Below are positions 11,601 through 22,258 of a stretch of DNA of 64,000 nt, piece after piece. The notes below the pieces were generated by a model. That model worked only from the letters and a program-made list of their open reading frames with translations, searched no databases and was not told the origin of the DNA. The position numbers were made by a program, and so were the translations under genes. Each line of letters begins with the position of its first letter. Positions within the stretch are counted from its first letter, which is position 1. Source of the stretch: Gnetum montanum (lineage: Eukaryota > Streptophyta > Gnetopsida > Gnetales > Gnetaceae); NCBI GenBank assembly GCA_015680685.1, contig MNCI01002657.1, forward strand, positions 437,878-501,877. Reading direction: 5' to 3'.

Positions 11601-12091
11601 TTGTCGTACTTAACAATAACAAGGCCAGTTGTGAAATTATTGAATCATGCATGCAGATGGACCTCCTAGCATAGAAGAACCAAGACTAGAAAGACTACAA
11701 TGCAAAGGTTTACGAATGGGGACAGGAATAGAATAACCATAAACATATGTATAAGATGGAAAGTGCCACCTATCGTAAATAATAATGGAATGCTGCTATT
11801 GAAGCATGTAAACTTAGGCTATTTCTTAATGTCATTGGTGCTTCTGGTGCTTATGAGAGGTTCATGCAACATGTGAAGGTAAGTGAGTCTTTTGAAAGGG
11901 AGGTGACCCTACCTGCCAGGGAGACCACCACCACCAGCTTTTCCACAGGACCACCTAGATAGATAGCCATGGAAAAGGGGAATGTTGCAGCAAGCACTGA
12001 TCTAGGAGAGGGGAATTGGGGCAACCTCACTGAGGAAGAAATCTTGTAACATCTCATATCTAGCATGGATCAAATGCCCCCTGTACTAACC

Positions 12092-13716
12092 TGAATTGTT
12101 GGTGTAAGGCTGGAAGGGAAAAACAAATACCGAAAGATCATCAGGTAGACATAGATGACCTTTCATTCACCTAAGGGCAAGCTAGAAAAGGAAATGAAGG
12201 TAGAGTGCCTTGGATGGTCTACACACAAATCAACCAAGGACTTTCCTGAGCGTAAACTATGGCTTGCACTGGGGTTATTGTAACTAAATGTGAACAGAAA
12301 TGTACAAATTGCAAATAGAGTGTAACAGTATTGCAAACAAAATGTAAATTGAATGTAAAATAGAGTAAAAAAAATAATGGCAGGAAAATGAATTGTATTT
12401 TATTTCTTAAAAAAGATGAGCATTGGTCAAAGCGTAGCTGCATGTGTGGACAACAGGTTAAGTGCCAAGTCCCGGGGTGATGTGATGTGTTTCAGATGTG
12501 CTTGGATGCTAGGAGTCAAGTGTGCTCAAGCCCCCAAGGATTGATGGTATGAGTTTCCTAAGCCATCAACCTTCAAAATTGCCTACCATATTTATGTGGA
12601 TTGACAAGGTATTTATAGGGTTTGTCCGGGCTTAGGTGCAGAATTCATGGGTGGAATCAATAGTAGAGAGATGAGAGGAAATCAGATCTAGTGACACGTG
12701 TCCAATGGACAGTTGTACATGAGTTGGATGTGTGTGGGCAAGCTACATTTTGACTAGGTGCATTGTATCTTATAGCATGCATCAGCTTACTCAATCTATC
12801 TTACAATTTGGAGTGTAAGAGCTTGACAAGCTCACAAATGATGACAATTTACAATGAAATGACAATGTACAATAGGAGAAGTTGACTCTGGGTTGCTTGA
12901 AACTTTTGGATCTCTAAATTGACTACTACAGGGTGTCGATTTGGGTGGTTTTGTAGCTGTTTGAGGCTTCTTTGCTTGACTAGGACCTCCAATGTGAGTT
13001 GATTTTATCTTGGCATGACCTTAGCATGCGCATGCTACACTCACACTACACTTACATTGCTAGCATGTCCTCGGAATGACCTCAACATGAGTGACTCGAA
13101 AATGATGCATTTCACTTCAAATTTTGATTTTTGAAGTCTAATTCTTGAGTGCAACTATTTTCTAACTTTGGTCAACCTTGAGAGTGATCTAAAAATCAAA
13201 AAGTAAGCTTAAAAATGACCTGTTTTGAGCCACTTTTGGCAACTCATGCTAGACTCACACTGCTAGCATGAGTGTAGCGTGACCATAGCATGAGCTGCAG
13301 CATGAACACAGTGTGAGCTACAGAAACCTATAATTTTTGTACTTGAATTCTGGAATTCTAGAGGCTGGGACCCAAAGTTGTCAATAGTGAATCCTGAGAA
13401 TGACTTGCACCTTAGAAATCAGATCATTTTGATTCAGTTTTAGGCTCTAAAAGTTGCTCACGTTGCACTCACGCTGGCAGTGTGACCTCAGTGTGAGTGT
13501 GAAAATTTGCATCTTTTTTGACCCAAAATTTAAATTCTTAAATGTTGAAATAGTGACCATTGAGAATGCCTTGCATCCTCAGACCAAGCCACCTTTGACT
13601 TGATTCTGATGCCATTTGGAGTTACTCACGCTGGGGGCAAGCTAGCTTGATAGCGTGAGCAAGCTGGCTTGAGCAAGCCGGGCGTGAGTTCTATGCTTTA
13701 GTCAAATTTTGGAACA
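12092..13716 (-). repeat. 3' LTR of D (boundaries approximate)
   Basis: Recognised by the minus-strand TATA box at 12608, a downstream segment near 12204-12245 related to GGTGCCCTGAATGGTCT of A0, B and O, and palindromes of the D word (CTAGCATGAGTGTAGCGTGA, CTCACGCTGG, AGCGTGAGCAAG). The outer end at 13716 rests only on a weak match to the LTR start (TGTTCCAAAATTTGACT), so it is uncertain. Confidence 0.6.
12608..12620 (-). promoter_or_regulatory. TATA box of the D LTR
   Basis: Minus-strand CCCTATAAATACC, equivalent to the TATA boxes in the other LTRs. Confidence 0.6.
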
Positions 13717-14094
13717 GGATAAGGGGAACATGATGGGGAAATAGGGGATGTATTGGGAGTTGAGAATGTACTTATAAATGGATTGATTAACCCAATTATG
13801 TACGTCAGGAAGAATGTGATACCTTTTCATCATGATGAAGTGCATCTATGCATGGATGCATCAGGCTTTTCATCTTGCAAACACAACTCCAAGAAGATAA
13901 GAAAAACACAAATGAATCGGTTAACTAAGAAATTTAAACAAGGAGATGGAGCCACCACATGCAATTTTCAAAGTAGATAGAATCATGAACAGTATCCACC
14001 TCATCAAGGTCTATGAGACAAATTATGTAGTAGGTTCTTTGTGGAATAGGTATAGCCAATTGCAGCAACATATCTTTTCAATTTTTTGCTGGGT
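13717..14094 (-). other. 3' untranslated region of D
   Basis: Lies between the block 3 repeats and the LTR. A 75-codon plus-strand reading here has no counterpart in the other elements and I do not count it as a gene. Confidence 0.5.
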
Positions 14095-14560
14095 CATTGA
14101 TAATGTCACCAGTTTATAATCTTAGCGAACTGTTGCAGGTTAGTTTTGCATTGTAACCCCTTGGACGGTGCCAGTTTAGCATCGTAGTAGATGGTGCATT
14201 GCTGGTTTATAGTCATGATGGACTATGAAGAGGCAAACCAGTTTATAGTCTTAGTGGACTCTACATGTTAGTTTTATGTCATGGCGGACAGATGTGGCAT
14301 TTTAGTGTCATACTGGATGAAGGTCTATGGTGTCGATTTAATGTCATGACTCCAGGATGCTTTGAGGCTAGTTTCAAGTCATAGCCCCAGGACCATTCTG
14401 TGGTATCAGTTTTAAGCCATGATTCCAGGACTGTTCTATGGTATCAGTTTTAAGTCATGATGCCAGAACTGTTCTGTGGTATCAGTTTTAAGTCATGATT
14501 CCAGGGCTGTTCTATGGTATCAGTTTTAAGTCATGATGCCAAGATTGTTCTATGCCTCAA
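14095..14560 (-). repeat. Motif block 3 of D, including an exact 38-bp tandem array
   Basis: The string TATCAGTTTT starts at 14404, 14442, 14480 and 14518, giving a 38-bp period. On the coding strand the unit reads CTGGAATCATGACTTAAAACTGATACCA-like (split here as CTGGAATCATGAC and AAAACTGATACCA). N has the same unit at 57515-57700. Older, more diverged copies follow at 14095-14400. Confidence 0.85.
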
Positions 14561-14565
14561 GTTCA

Positions 14566-16584
14566 TCAAACATAGTACCATTTCAGGTACACTTGATTCG
14601 TGGGGTTAGCAAACTCATTCCCATCCATGTCAGCAAGTTTGAATGCTCCATTATTGTATGCCTTGGTGACTAAGTAAGGCCCTTCCCAGTTGGCTGATAA
14701 TTTGTCTATATGTTCACGGATGGCCTTAAGGACTAAGTCTCCTTCTTTAATTGGGTGTTTATGTAGATCATGTTTGTGCCATTAACGCTGTTGTTTCTGG
14801 TACTACTTGATTTGATCAAGCGTTTTCACACATTCTTCCTCCACTGAGTTGAGGTTAGCAATGTGTAGTTCATTGTTTTGACTTTCATTGAGGAGGCCCG
14901 AGAGAGCTATCTACAATGAGGGAACCTGTAATTCTAAAGGTAAAACAACTTTAGATCCATATACAAGACTATATGGAGTTTTACCTATAGATGTATGATG
15001 TATCATTCTGTATGCCCACAATGCGTAGACTAATTGTTCATGCCATCATTTCTTGCTCTAATTTAGCATCTTTTTGAGCACCATGATGACAGTTTTGTTT
15101 GTAGCCTCTGCTTGACCATTGCTCTATGGGTAGTAAGGTGATGAAAATGCATGTTTGATACCCAGGCTTTCACATAAGATTTTAGTATCTGTACTACTGA
15201 ACTGTGGCCCATTTTCAGTAATGATGGTCATTGGAATACCAAAACGGGTCACGATGTTTTCCATTATGAGATTGAAAATGTGTTTAGAAGTGGTCTTCTT
15301 AAGGGGAATATCTTCTGCCCATTTTATGAAGTATTCAGTTGTGGTGATAATAAAGCTATGTCCCATGGAGGATGATGGCGTTATCGATCCAATTAAGTCT
15401 AATCCCCATTTTTGGAATGGCCATGTGATTTGTGTTGTGTGCAATTCGTTAGGTGGCACATGTATTAGGTTACCATGCCTTTGGCAAATGTCACATGTTC
15501 TAACCTTGGAGATGCAATTGTATTCCATGTGTGGCCAGTAGTAGCCTAAGCACCTAATCTTTGTTGCCATTGCTTTAGGTGCTATATGCCCTCCATAAAG
15601 CCCTTTGTGAACTTGTTCTACAATTGTTTGACCATCAATTCTACTAATGCACATCAGCAGAATGCCTTTGTAAGATTTGTGACACAAGGTGTCTCCTATT
15701 AATGCATATTGCCGGGAGCATTTTCGCACTATGTCTTTTTGAGCATTTGTCAAGTGTTGTGGAGGCTTGCCTCTTAGAAGGTAATCTTTGATGTCATTGT
15801 ACCATTCTATTGTGTGTGTTGTGCTAATGTATGCTATAGGCATTTCTTCAAGAGTGTTAATTATAGGTTCGGCACAACTTATTATAGAGCTAGGAAACGC
15901 ATGGAACATTTCGGGTGTCATGTTTAAGGCTAATGTAGCAAGTGCATCAACAATGGTGTTTTCACTCCTAGGGACATGCTGTATGTTCACTTCTACCAGT
16001 TGCTTCAGCAGATGTTTGGTCAAATCATAGTACGGTTGCAAATGGAGAGCTTTACATGTGTAAACCTCAGTGACTTGATTAATGACTAACTGTGAATCGC
16101 TGCGAACTACGAGACGTGTGATTCCCGAATTCAATGCTACTTGAAGACCTCTAAGAAGACCTTCGTATTCCACCACGTTGTTGGTACAGGGAAAGGTTAA
16201 TCGATAGGTGAAAGGTTGGATTTCTTCAAAGGGATATGTTAAAATGGTCGCAACACTTCCTCCTCGGGAAGTTGATGCTCCATTGAAATAGAGGATTGCC
16301 TTGTAGTTGTCAGGTACGGTGTCTATACTATTAACATTCTTATCGGGGAACTCAGGGTTAACTATTTCCTGATCATGCGTTGGCGAGACAACTAATTGTG
16401 TGACTATTGGTTGATCCTTTGTGGAAGATTGAGCAACATAGTGTAGGTCAAATTCCACGATTATTTCTTTCCACCTAGCTATCCTACTCGACTCGTAGAT
16501 GTTGTTGGTGATAGCGCGGAGTACATTATTCTTGCAAATGATGTAAACTTGATTACGGAAGAGATAATGCCACCATTTCTTCAA
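14566..16584 (-). pseudogene. pol: RNase H end, archaeal-type RNase H and integrase of D
   Basis: An open frame of 486 residues (16584 to 15124), then a stop in place of the residue after SSPYYP, then a readable continuation to TGA at 14566. Order: end of the gypsy RNase H (KKWWHYLFRNQV); archaeal-type RNase H with FNGAS, VEYEGLLRG, RSDSQLV and IVDALATLAL, in which the first catalytic Asp is Asn; zinc-binding integrase module (H..H, CDICQRHGN); integrase core with GLDLIGS and TENGPQF, where Glu replaces the usual Asp of TDNGxQF; and a GPY/F-like C-terminus (NWEGPYLV) with no chromodomain. Two RNase H domains in this order are typical of the Tat lineage. Confidence 0.9.
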
Positions 16585-18051
16585 GGTGAAAATGAGGGCA
16601 AGGCATGATTTTTCTATGTTGTTGTATCATTGTTCATAGGCAATTAAAGCATGGCTTAGGTAATAGATAGGGATCTCAGCTCCATCTTGAAGTTTTTGAC
16701 AAAGCATGGATGCAATGAAAGATTCAGAAGTTACAAGGTAGATGTAGAAGGGTTTATCACCTTGAGGGGGATAAACTATCAGTAGTTGAACCAGATCTTA
16801 CTTTATGTGCTCGAATGCTTCCTGGCATTGTTGAGTCCATTGGAAATGCACATTCTTTCATAGTAGATGCTGCATAGGTCTCAACTTATCAGTTAGCCTC
16901 TCGATAAAGGGCCTTATCAACTGTAGTCTACCTTGGAGACCACGTAGTTTGGTAAGGTTCTTTGGTGGTTGCATATTACTTATTGCCTTAACCTTATCAG
17001 GGTCTACTTGTATTCCTTTTTTAGAGACTACAAAACCAAGCATTTTGCCCATTTTGACACCAAAGACACACTTCTTTGGATTGAGTCTAAGGTCGTATTT
17101 GAGACAACATTTAAGCACTAAGTCAAAATATTTTGCATGTTGTTTGAGTTTTTTAGATTTAACCATGATATCATCAACATAATCATGAGAAAATTGAGCA
17201 TGTAATCACTAAATATGTATGTCATTGCTCGTTGATATGTAGTTGCTACATTTTTAAGGCCAAATGGCATCATAGTATAACAGAATTTACCCCAAGGTGT
17301 CATGAAAGTTATTCTGAGTTGATGTTCCAGATTGATTCTTATTTGATTGTATCCTGAAAATCTATCCATAAAGGATAATAGTGCATGCCTAGTAGTTGTG
17401 TCAATAAGTTAATCAATGCTTGGTAGCGGGAAGTCATCCTTTATAGTGGTTGTGTTAAGGTCACTGAAGTTGATGAATATGCATATACTATCATTCTTCT
17501 TAGGGACTACAACAATTTTTGATACCCAATCGGAATAGTCAACATCCCAGATGAAACCAACTTGGTAGAGATTTGTGATTTTAGCCCGGACTGCTAACAC
17601 AACCTCGGGCCTAACCTTATGTGCCTTTTATTTTACTGGTTTAATTTTTTCACTGAGAATAACGTGGTGTTGGACGATTCGGGGATCTAATCCTGGCATG
17701 CCAATATATGACCATGCAAATGTTTTTATGTTGTCTTTTAGTACTTGAGTGATATCACCTACAAGTTACGAGTCTAGTAGGGCACTTAATTTCAATGTCC
17801 TAGCTTCGCCATTGATTGTAGTAATGGGGATTTCAACTAGAGGATCTTTAGTGATATTATTAGCTTCTAGATCCAAAGTATTAGTCACATTTTTAGGTTA
17901 TTTTGAATTTTCTTAAGTAGAGGCTATTAAATTAATATAGGTGGATGGGTCTAGATCCAAGGATTCTGGATTGATTGTTCTTTCTACCTTCCCATATGGT
18001 CCATTGAGAGACAATGTTGAAAGGATATTTTTGGTGGTCATGTGCCTGCTC
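16585..18051 (-). pseudogene. pol: Reverse transcriptase and start of RNase H of D
   Basis: RT begins after a conserved acceptor-like TTGGCAG|G (18051), with STYINL and the VPKKN, DFPLPSID, DRFSGYNQIRI, PFGLKN and YVDD motifs in order. The palm motifs lie in two frames that switch around 17170-17190, just before YVDD, so one base has been lost. The LNPKKCVFG and GLQGRLQ segments of the thumb and connection follow at 16858-17060, then a decayed gypsy RNase H (FYIYLVTS-like, LCQK) to 16585. Stops are scattered. Confidence 0.85.
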
Positions 18052-18060
18052 CTGCCAATT
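18051..18060 (-). other. Conserved splice-acceptor-like site before RT of D
   Basis: Minus-strand AATTGGCAG|G preceded by a pyrimidine-rich stretch (TTACTTCACTCCC). N has TTATTGGCAG|G at 54009-54018 and O has ATGATGGCAG|G at 41138-41147, each at the same point of the RT reading. Ogre elements are known to carry an intron between protease and RT, so this may be its 3' end. Confidence 0.45.
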
Positions 18061-18169
18061 TAAATTGGGAGTGAAGTAAGAAACAATTCCTTGACGAAAG
18101 AGTTGCTAAATGTAAATGAACATAGGGTAATCAAACTATGTACTGACACAATTGGGAGACACAATAGTA

Positions 18170-18240
18170 ATCATGGCAGTTTTAGGCCATACTGGGCCAT
18201 ATGACAGTTTTAGGCCATACCGAGCCAGATGATATTCATG
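18170..18240 (-). repeat. Motif block 2 of D
   Basis: Two copies of CAGTTTTAGGCCATAC, that is GTATGGCCTAAAACTG on the coding strand, directly upstream of RT. Confidence 0.6.
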
Positions 18241-18351
18241 TTGACTTGTCATTTGGACTAAGTGTATGTAGCATTTTTAAATTTTAAATTTTTGTGTGAA
18301 TAATTAGTTTATGAGACTTTTTAAAATTTTTATGAATTTTTGAAATGTTTA

Positions 18352-18381
18352 TATATGTATGTATATATATATATATATTTT
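18352..18381. repeat. AT-rich microsatellite
   Basis: A run of (TA) and TATG repeats in the AT-rich spacer 18250-18600, which otherwise shows nothing recognisable. Confidence 0.7.
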
Positions 18382-18639
18382 GATTTTTGAGTTTAACTTT
18401 TCATACATTTGCATAATAATAATCTTTTTGTTTTGGGCCTCATCTCTAGAGGCTGAAATAATGAGGAATATAGGCCAACATAAAACAAAGATGACATAAA
18501 TGAAAAAAAATTTTAAACATGGAAAAATTTAAATAAATAAAATAAAATAAAAATGAGAGAAAATAAAATAAGAGGAAATAAAATAGAATGTTTTGGATTT
18601 AAAAGAGGGTTGTGAAGTGAGGAAGGGGGTTTTGTGCTA

Positions 18640-19740
18640 GCGTGAGTTCTTGGACTACAGTGTGAGCTAGGAGTGTAGCATGAGCTATAGCGTTAGTGTC
18701 AATGTGAGCAAGGCGACATGAAGGACAAGGACAGAGGAAAGGCGAGCCGAGACAAAGGGAAGAGATAGGCAGATCTAGTGTTTGTGGAGGAGAGTGAAGA
18801 ACCTCTCTAGTGTCTCCCCCAAGCTAGGATTCCAACATGGACTGGCCCTCTGCACAGGTAGATTTGTTTTCTCTTGCTTTTCTCTTGACATTTTGTGAAT
18901 AGTGTTACCTAGGGTAGAATTTCATGGCCACAATTTTCAGGTTGTTTCAGGTTTATCCGGGATTTGTGGCATCAACGTGAGTGCCTAGGGCATGTGCGTA
19001 GGATGTGAGTGCAGGGAATGAGTGCCAAGAAATGTCCAGGAGAGCATGAACTTTTGGGACTTCTTGGCAACATGGGGTTTTTTGGGTTTCTTGGATTTTC
19101 TTCGGGCATCCTGGCTTTTTGGGGCTTTTTCAGGCATCCTGGGGTTTTGGATATTTTTCGAGTATCCTAGGCTATAGGGTTTTTGGGGCTTTTTTAGGCA
19201 TCCTGGACTACAAGGTTTTTGGGAGTGTGACTACCAAGGGAAGGAAAGCATGGGTATAAGGCAGGAAGGCCTATTTGTTTCTTTTTGTTTTCAGTGTGAG
19301 CTGCATTATTTGGAGGTTTCTGGCATCAAATTTTTTTTTCTTTTTCAGTGCCAACATGAACACAAATTTTCCTGGGCGGCGTGAGTGGCCAATTTCCAGC
19401 ATGAGTGGCTAGATAAGCCCCAGTGTGAATGGCTAGATAGACGCTAGTGTGAATGGCTGGACAGGCCCTAGTGCAAGTGTGAGTTTGGCACGTCATCATG
19501 AGTTAGGGGGAAGGCTCAGTGTGAGTTTTCTGGGAGGCCCAGCATGAGTTTGCTAGGAAAGATCCAGTGTGAGTTTGCTGGAAGGCCCATCGTGAACTAT
19601 CTAGCGTGAGCCCTCTAGCATGAGTTGTTTGGCATGAGCCCTCCAACGTGACTTTTTTGGCCACAGTGTGAGCTTGCAAGAAGGCCCAACATGAGTTTTC
19701 TTTAATGTGAAGATGTATGTTATTTGCTAGGATACCCATT
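18640..19740 (+). repeat. Word-rich minisatellite of D
   Basis: Dense irregular repeats of AGTGTGAGTTT, AGCATGAGTTTGCTAGG and TAGCGTGAG, separated by GGAAGGCCC-like spacers. The same word fills the LTR of D. By analogy with B and O it lies in or just before intron 1 of D's antisense gene. Confidence 0.75.
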
Positions 19741-19929
19741 ACTTCTATGGATTTATTGTGAAATGGATTTCAATGTACCCAGTGAGTGTCAGATACACTA
19801 AATAGATATTGGTGTTCTTGTCTCATGGGGTGAAGCTGTGCATTTAAAGTGTTTGTTTATGTGATTTTTGGCTTATGTGATTTCATACTAACGTTAGCAC
19901 TTAGACCTTTACTTACTAAATATTTTGGC

Positions 19930-22258
19930 TAGCTTAGGGGACCTAAACCTTCTCTTCTTATGGTCAAGCTTGTTGGCGTACTTGCTTGGTTTGGCCCCTT
20001 TGGACTAGACACACCTCCCTATGACATGCACATCAAGCCCCATGTGATATGGTTCTGCCCTAGTGTCAGTTCATCTTTATCATTCATCCTGCAAAATTTT
20101 AGTATGGTTATATGGTCTCACCTGAGTGAGCAGTTGGCTCATGATATCATCGAGACAGTGTTGCCTAGGTCCATACAAGGCATGCTTTCCTTTATTACTA
20201 ATATCGATGAGAGAATTTTTAGGGTTGAGGGAGGCCCTATTGAGGGTTCTAGATCTACACGTCCCTTGACTCGTGTGTGGGAGCCACCCACTTATGTTCA
20301 TTATAACAGCAGCAACACACATTTCTTAGCCTTCCATGTGCACACTCTATTCCAGAACCCACTTGGGACAGTATATAGAGTGGACACGTATGCTCCTTTG
20401 TGCCTTACTTTAACTTTTGATTCCTTTTTAACTTTTGTATTATCATCTAAATGTAAATGTTGTTTTCCTATGCAGGCCTCATTTTGATGAACATGGAATG
20501 CGCGATGATGATGGTGGACTTGCCTTAGTGTGCACAGTGCTAGAGACATTCATGGTGGGCCCTATTCTTTGTGCCACGGTGTTTGACTAGACAAAGGTGG
20601 CCCTTGTTAACTACCATAGGAAATTTTCAAGAGCCTTTGGGCACTATTAGGTTCGTGATTGGTTACATGAGGATTGGTCTTCTAATGGGCCATTTTTCCC
20701 TAAAGAATTGATCTTGCACCTATCCCACCTACACAAATTACTGATGGTAAATTACTACACTTTGGACTCTATTTTCTTTTTTGTTGCATTATTGTGCACT
20801 ATGTTTTTAACTCTTCACTCTATGTTTTCTTTTTACAGTAGTCATCCCCTCTAAACAAGTTACTGTTATAACAAGGCACACTGAGGCCACCCTTTTTATG
20901 AAATTTGGGGAGGTAGAGTAGTCATAGAAATGGTTGTATAAGAAAGCTTTTGAGTTGATCATCAGTTACCTTACCTAGGTAGGTCTAATGGAATTGTTCA
21001 CAGCTTTGACTCCTAGTATTCCGGTTACTGAGATGATCATCATTATTGATTCTTTTAATGATGATGCTTCCCATTTTACTACATGGGTCTGAGGAGTCAA
21101 GGTATATTTTCACTTGATCATTGAGTTCCTTTCTAATTTTTTTGGTGTACCCATGGATGGTGCTAGGGTGACTATAGATAAAGCAACAAAAGAGGGCTAG
21201 GTCATAAGAGAGCTTGAGTAGTGGTTAGGTGTGTCTTGGGGTTCTAAGGGCTTTGCCATGTGAGATGATACCTGATCAATGGAGATGAACTTTCTGTATC
21301 TTCTCATTTGGGCATGGGCATTCCCCAAATCTCTTTCTCAAGGAAGAAACCTTGGGATCGAGTCTACGAATGTTATGCATGTAGTTTTAGAGACAAGCAT
21401 GCACTACAACTGGGCATAGTTTCTTGTATATGGTTTTTGTGGGAAAATCATTAGGTTAAATGCAAACATCCATGCTAAATCCCATTTTACATTTGCTTTC
21501 TTTGCAGGGTACCTATGCAGGTTTGCTGAATTTCTAGTAGTTCATGATGATAACTGCTATGTTTTGAGGGATCGTTCACAACTGTCCCATCCTTGGATTC
21601 GCCATTTGTTTAGCACCACTAGATCCTAGGATCCACCGGAAGACATTGAGGAATTAGTATCAATTACTAGTGGAGGTGCGGCTAGCCATTCCTATCATTC
21701 CCATGATAGCTTAGGATTGGAACTGCCTAGGCTATGCACGTCTGTCAAAAGGGCTGAATGTTTGATTGGTGAGACTGTTGGGAAGTTCAAGACAAAGGTG
21801 AAGAGGAAATAATGTCCAAGGAAGCTTGCTCTAAATGTGATACCACCAAAAGCAAAGAAGATTCAGTTTGTACTGTGAGTGGAGGGTAAGTAACTTATTT
21901 TATTATTATATATTTATTATTATTATTATTTTGTTTTTTGGCCTATATGTTATATATACTATGTTATAATAACCCTAAGATTCTAGAATTATCAGAGGAA
22001 AATCCTAAGAGCAAGAGAGAGGCTTTGGCACTGACGGTTGATCCTAAAGTGATTGTCACAGGGCTGGAGGAAGAGGTGAAGGAAAGAGAAGAAACAATCA
22101 AAGAACCTCCTGCCTTGCAAGAGGAAGATGTGACAAACTTCATGGGGATGAGGCTTGCAGAGGCTTTGGATGGGCTTAGGCATTCAAGTGATGAAAGAGG
22201 TGTCTTCAATGGCTTCTTCAATGGATCTTTGTAGCTTGGTGATCTGCCCAAGCTAAAC
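19930..22258 (+). pseudogene. Antisense gene (aORF) of D, truncated at its 3' end
   Basis: Exons: about 19930-20397, 20476-20746, 20839-21885 and 21996-22258. Donor GTAAGTAAC at 21886; acceptors TATGCAG (20475), TTTACAG (20838) and TTATCAG (21995), each matching an intron of B or N. Exon 2 reads KLVGVLAWFGP and MVIWSHLSEQ. The next exon has ALETFMVGP-like and WLHEDWSSNGPFF segments, exon 4 MELFTAL and RFAEFLVVHDD, exon 5 an acidic segment (GLEEEVKEREETIKE) ending GFFNGSL. The gene stops abruptly at 22258 where B's LTR begins; the last exons and the coiled coil are lost. Exon 4 has several stops. Confidence 0.7.

Larger units (their letters stand above)
7492..12091 (+). pseudogene. Antisense multi-exon gene (aORF) of B, 7 exons kept
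   Basis: A spliced gene antisense to the retrotransposon; product not recognised. Exons by GT-AG sites and by comparison with D, N, O and C: 7492-7600, 8640-9059, 9146-9420, 9524-10556, 10684-10968, 11055-11192, 11286-12091. Donors include GTAAGTATT (9060) and GTAAGTATG (10557). Acceptors include ACCAG (9145) and TATCAG (10683). Exon 2 carries LVGVL, exon 3 a W-rich WTFHRPITVED segment, exon 4 the best conserved block (INDQLFAD...FDVP, EWL, YNWA, CFVEFLVV). Exon 5 is very acidic (runs of E), and exon 7 looks like a coiled coil (KLEKEKTKLIAEVEYLQSKN). In-frame stops occur, so it is not intact. The final exon seen in N, O and C is absent because D inserted here. It could be a captured host gene or an ancient element gene. 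Confidence 0.7.
12092..22258 (-). mobile_element. Element D: minus-strand Tat-like retrotransposon nested in B, 5' end deleted
   Basis: From its 5' side: a truncated antisense gene (plus strand, 19930-22258), word-rich minisatellite, motif block 2, RT, RNase H, archaeal-type RNase H, integrase, 38-bp repeats (block 3), 3' UTR and 3' LTR. 5' LTR, gag and protease are absent. It has the longest open pol frame in the window (487 codons). The boundary at 12092 is set by LTR homology and by the end of B's aORF; the 5-bp duplication cannot be checked because the other end is deleted. Confidence 0.7.

Noticed and set aside
7492-12091. Identifying the antisense protein as a plant mobile domain (MAIL/MAIN-type) protein
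   Set aside because: The general idea fits a plant transposon-associated protein, but I could not match the characteristic motifs by eye; it is left unnamed.
12092-13716. Reading this interval as part of a tandem LTR-internal-LTR-internal-LTR array
   Set aside because: Its sequence belongs to a different LTR subfamily from the two B LTRs, so nesting of D within B followed by deletion is simpler than unequal recombination of one element.
13753-13980. 75-codon plus-strand ORF near the D LTR
   Set aside because: It lies in the 3' UTR of D, antisense to it, and no similar reading exists in N, B or O.
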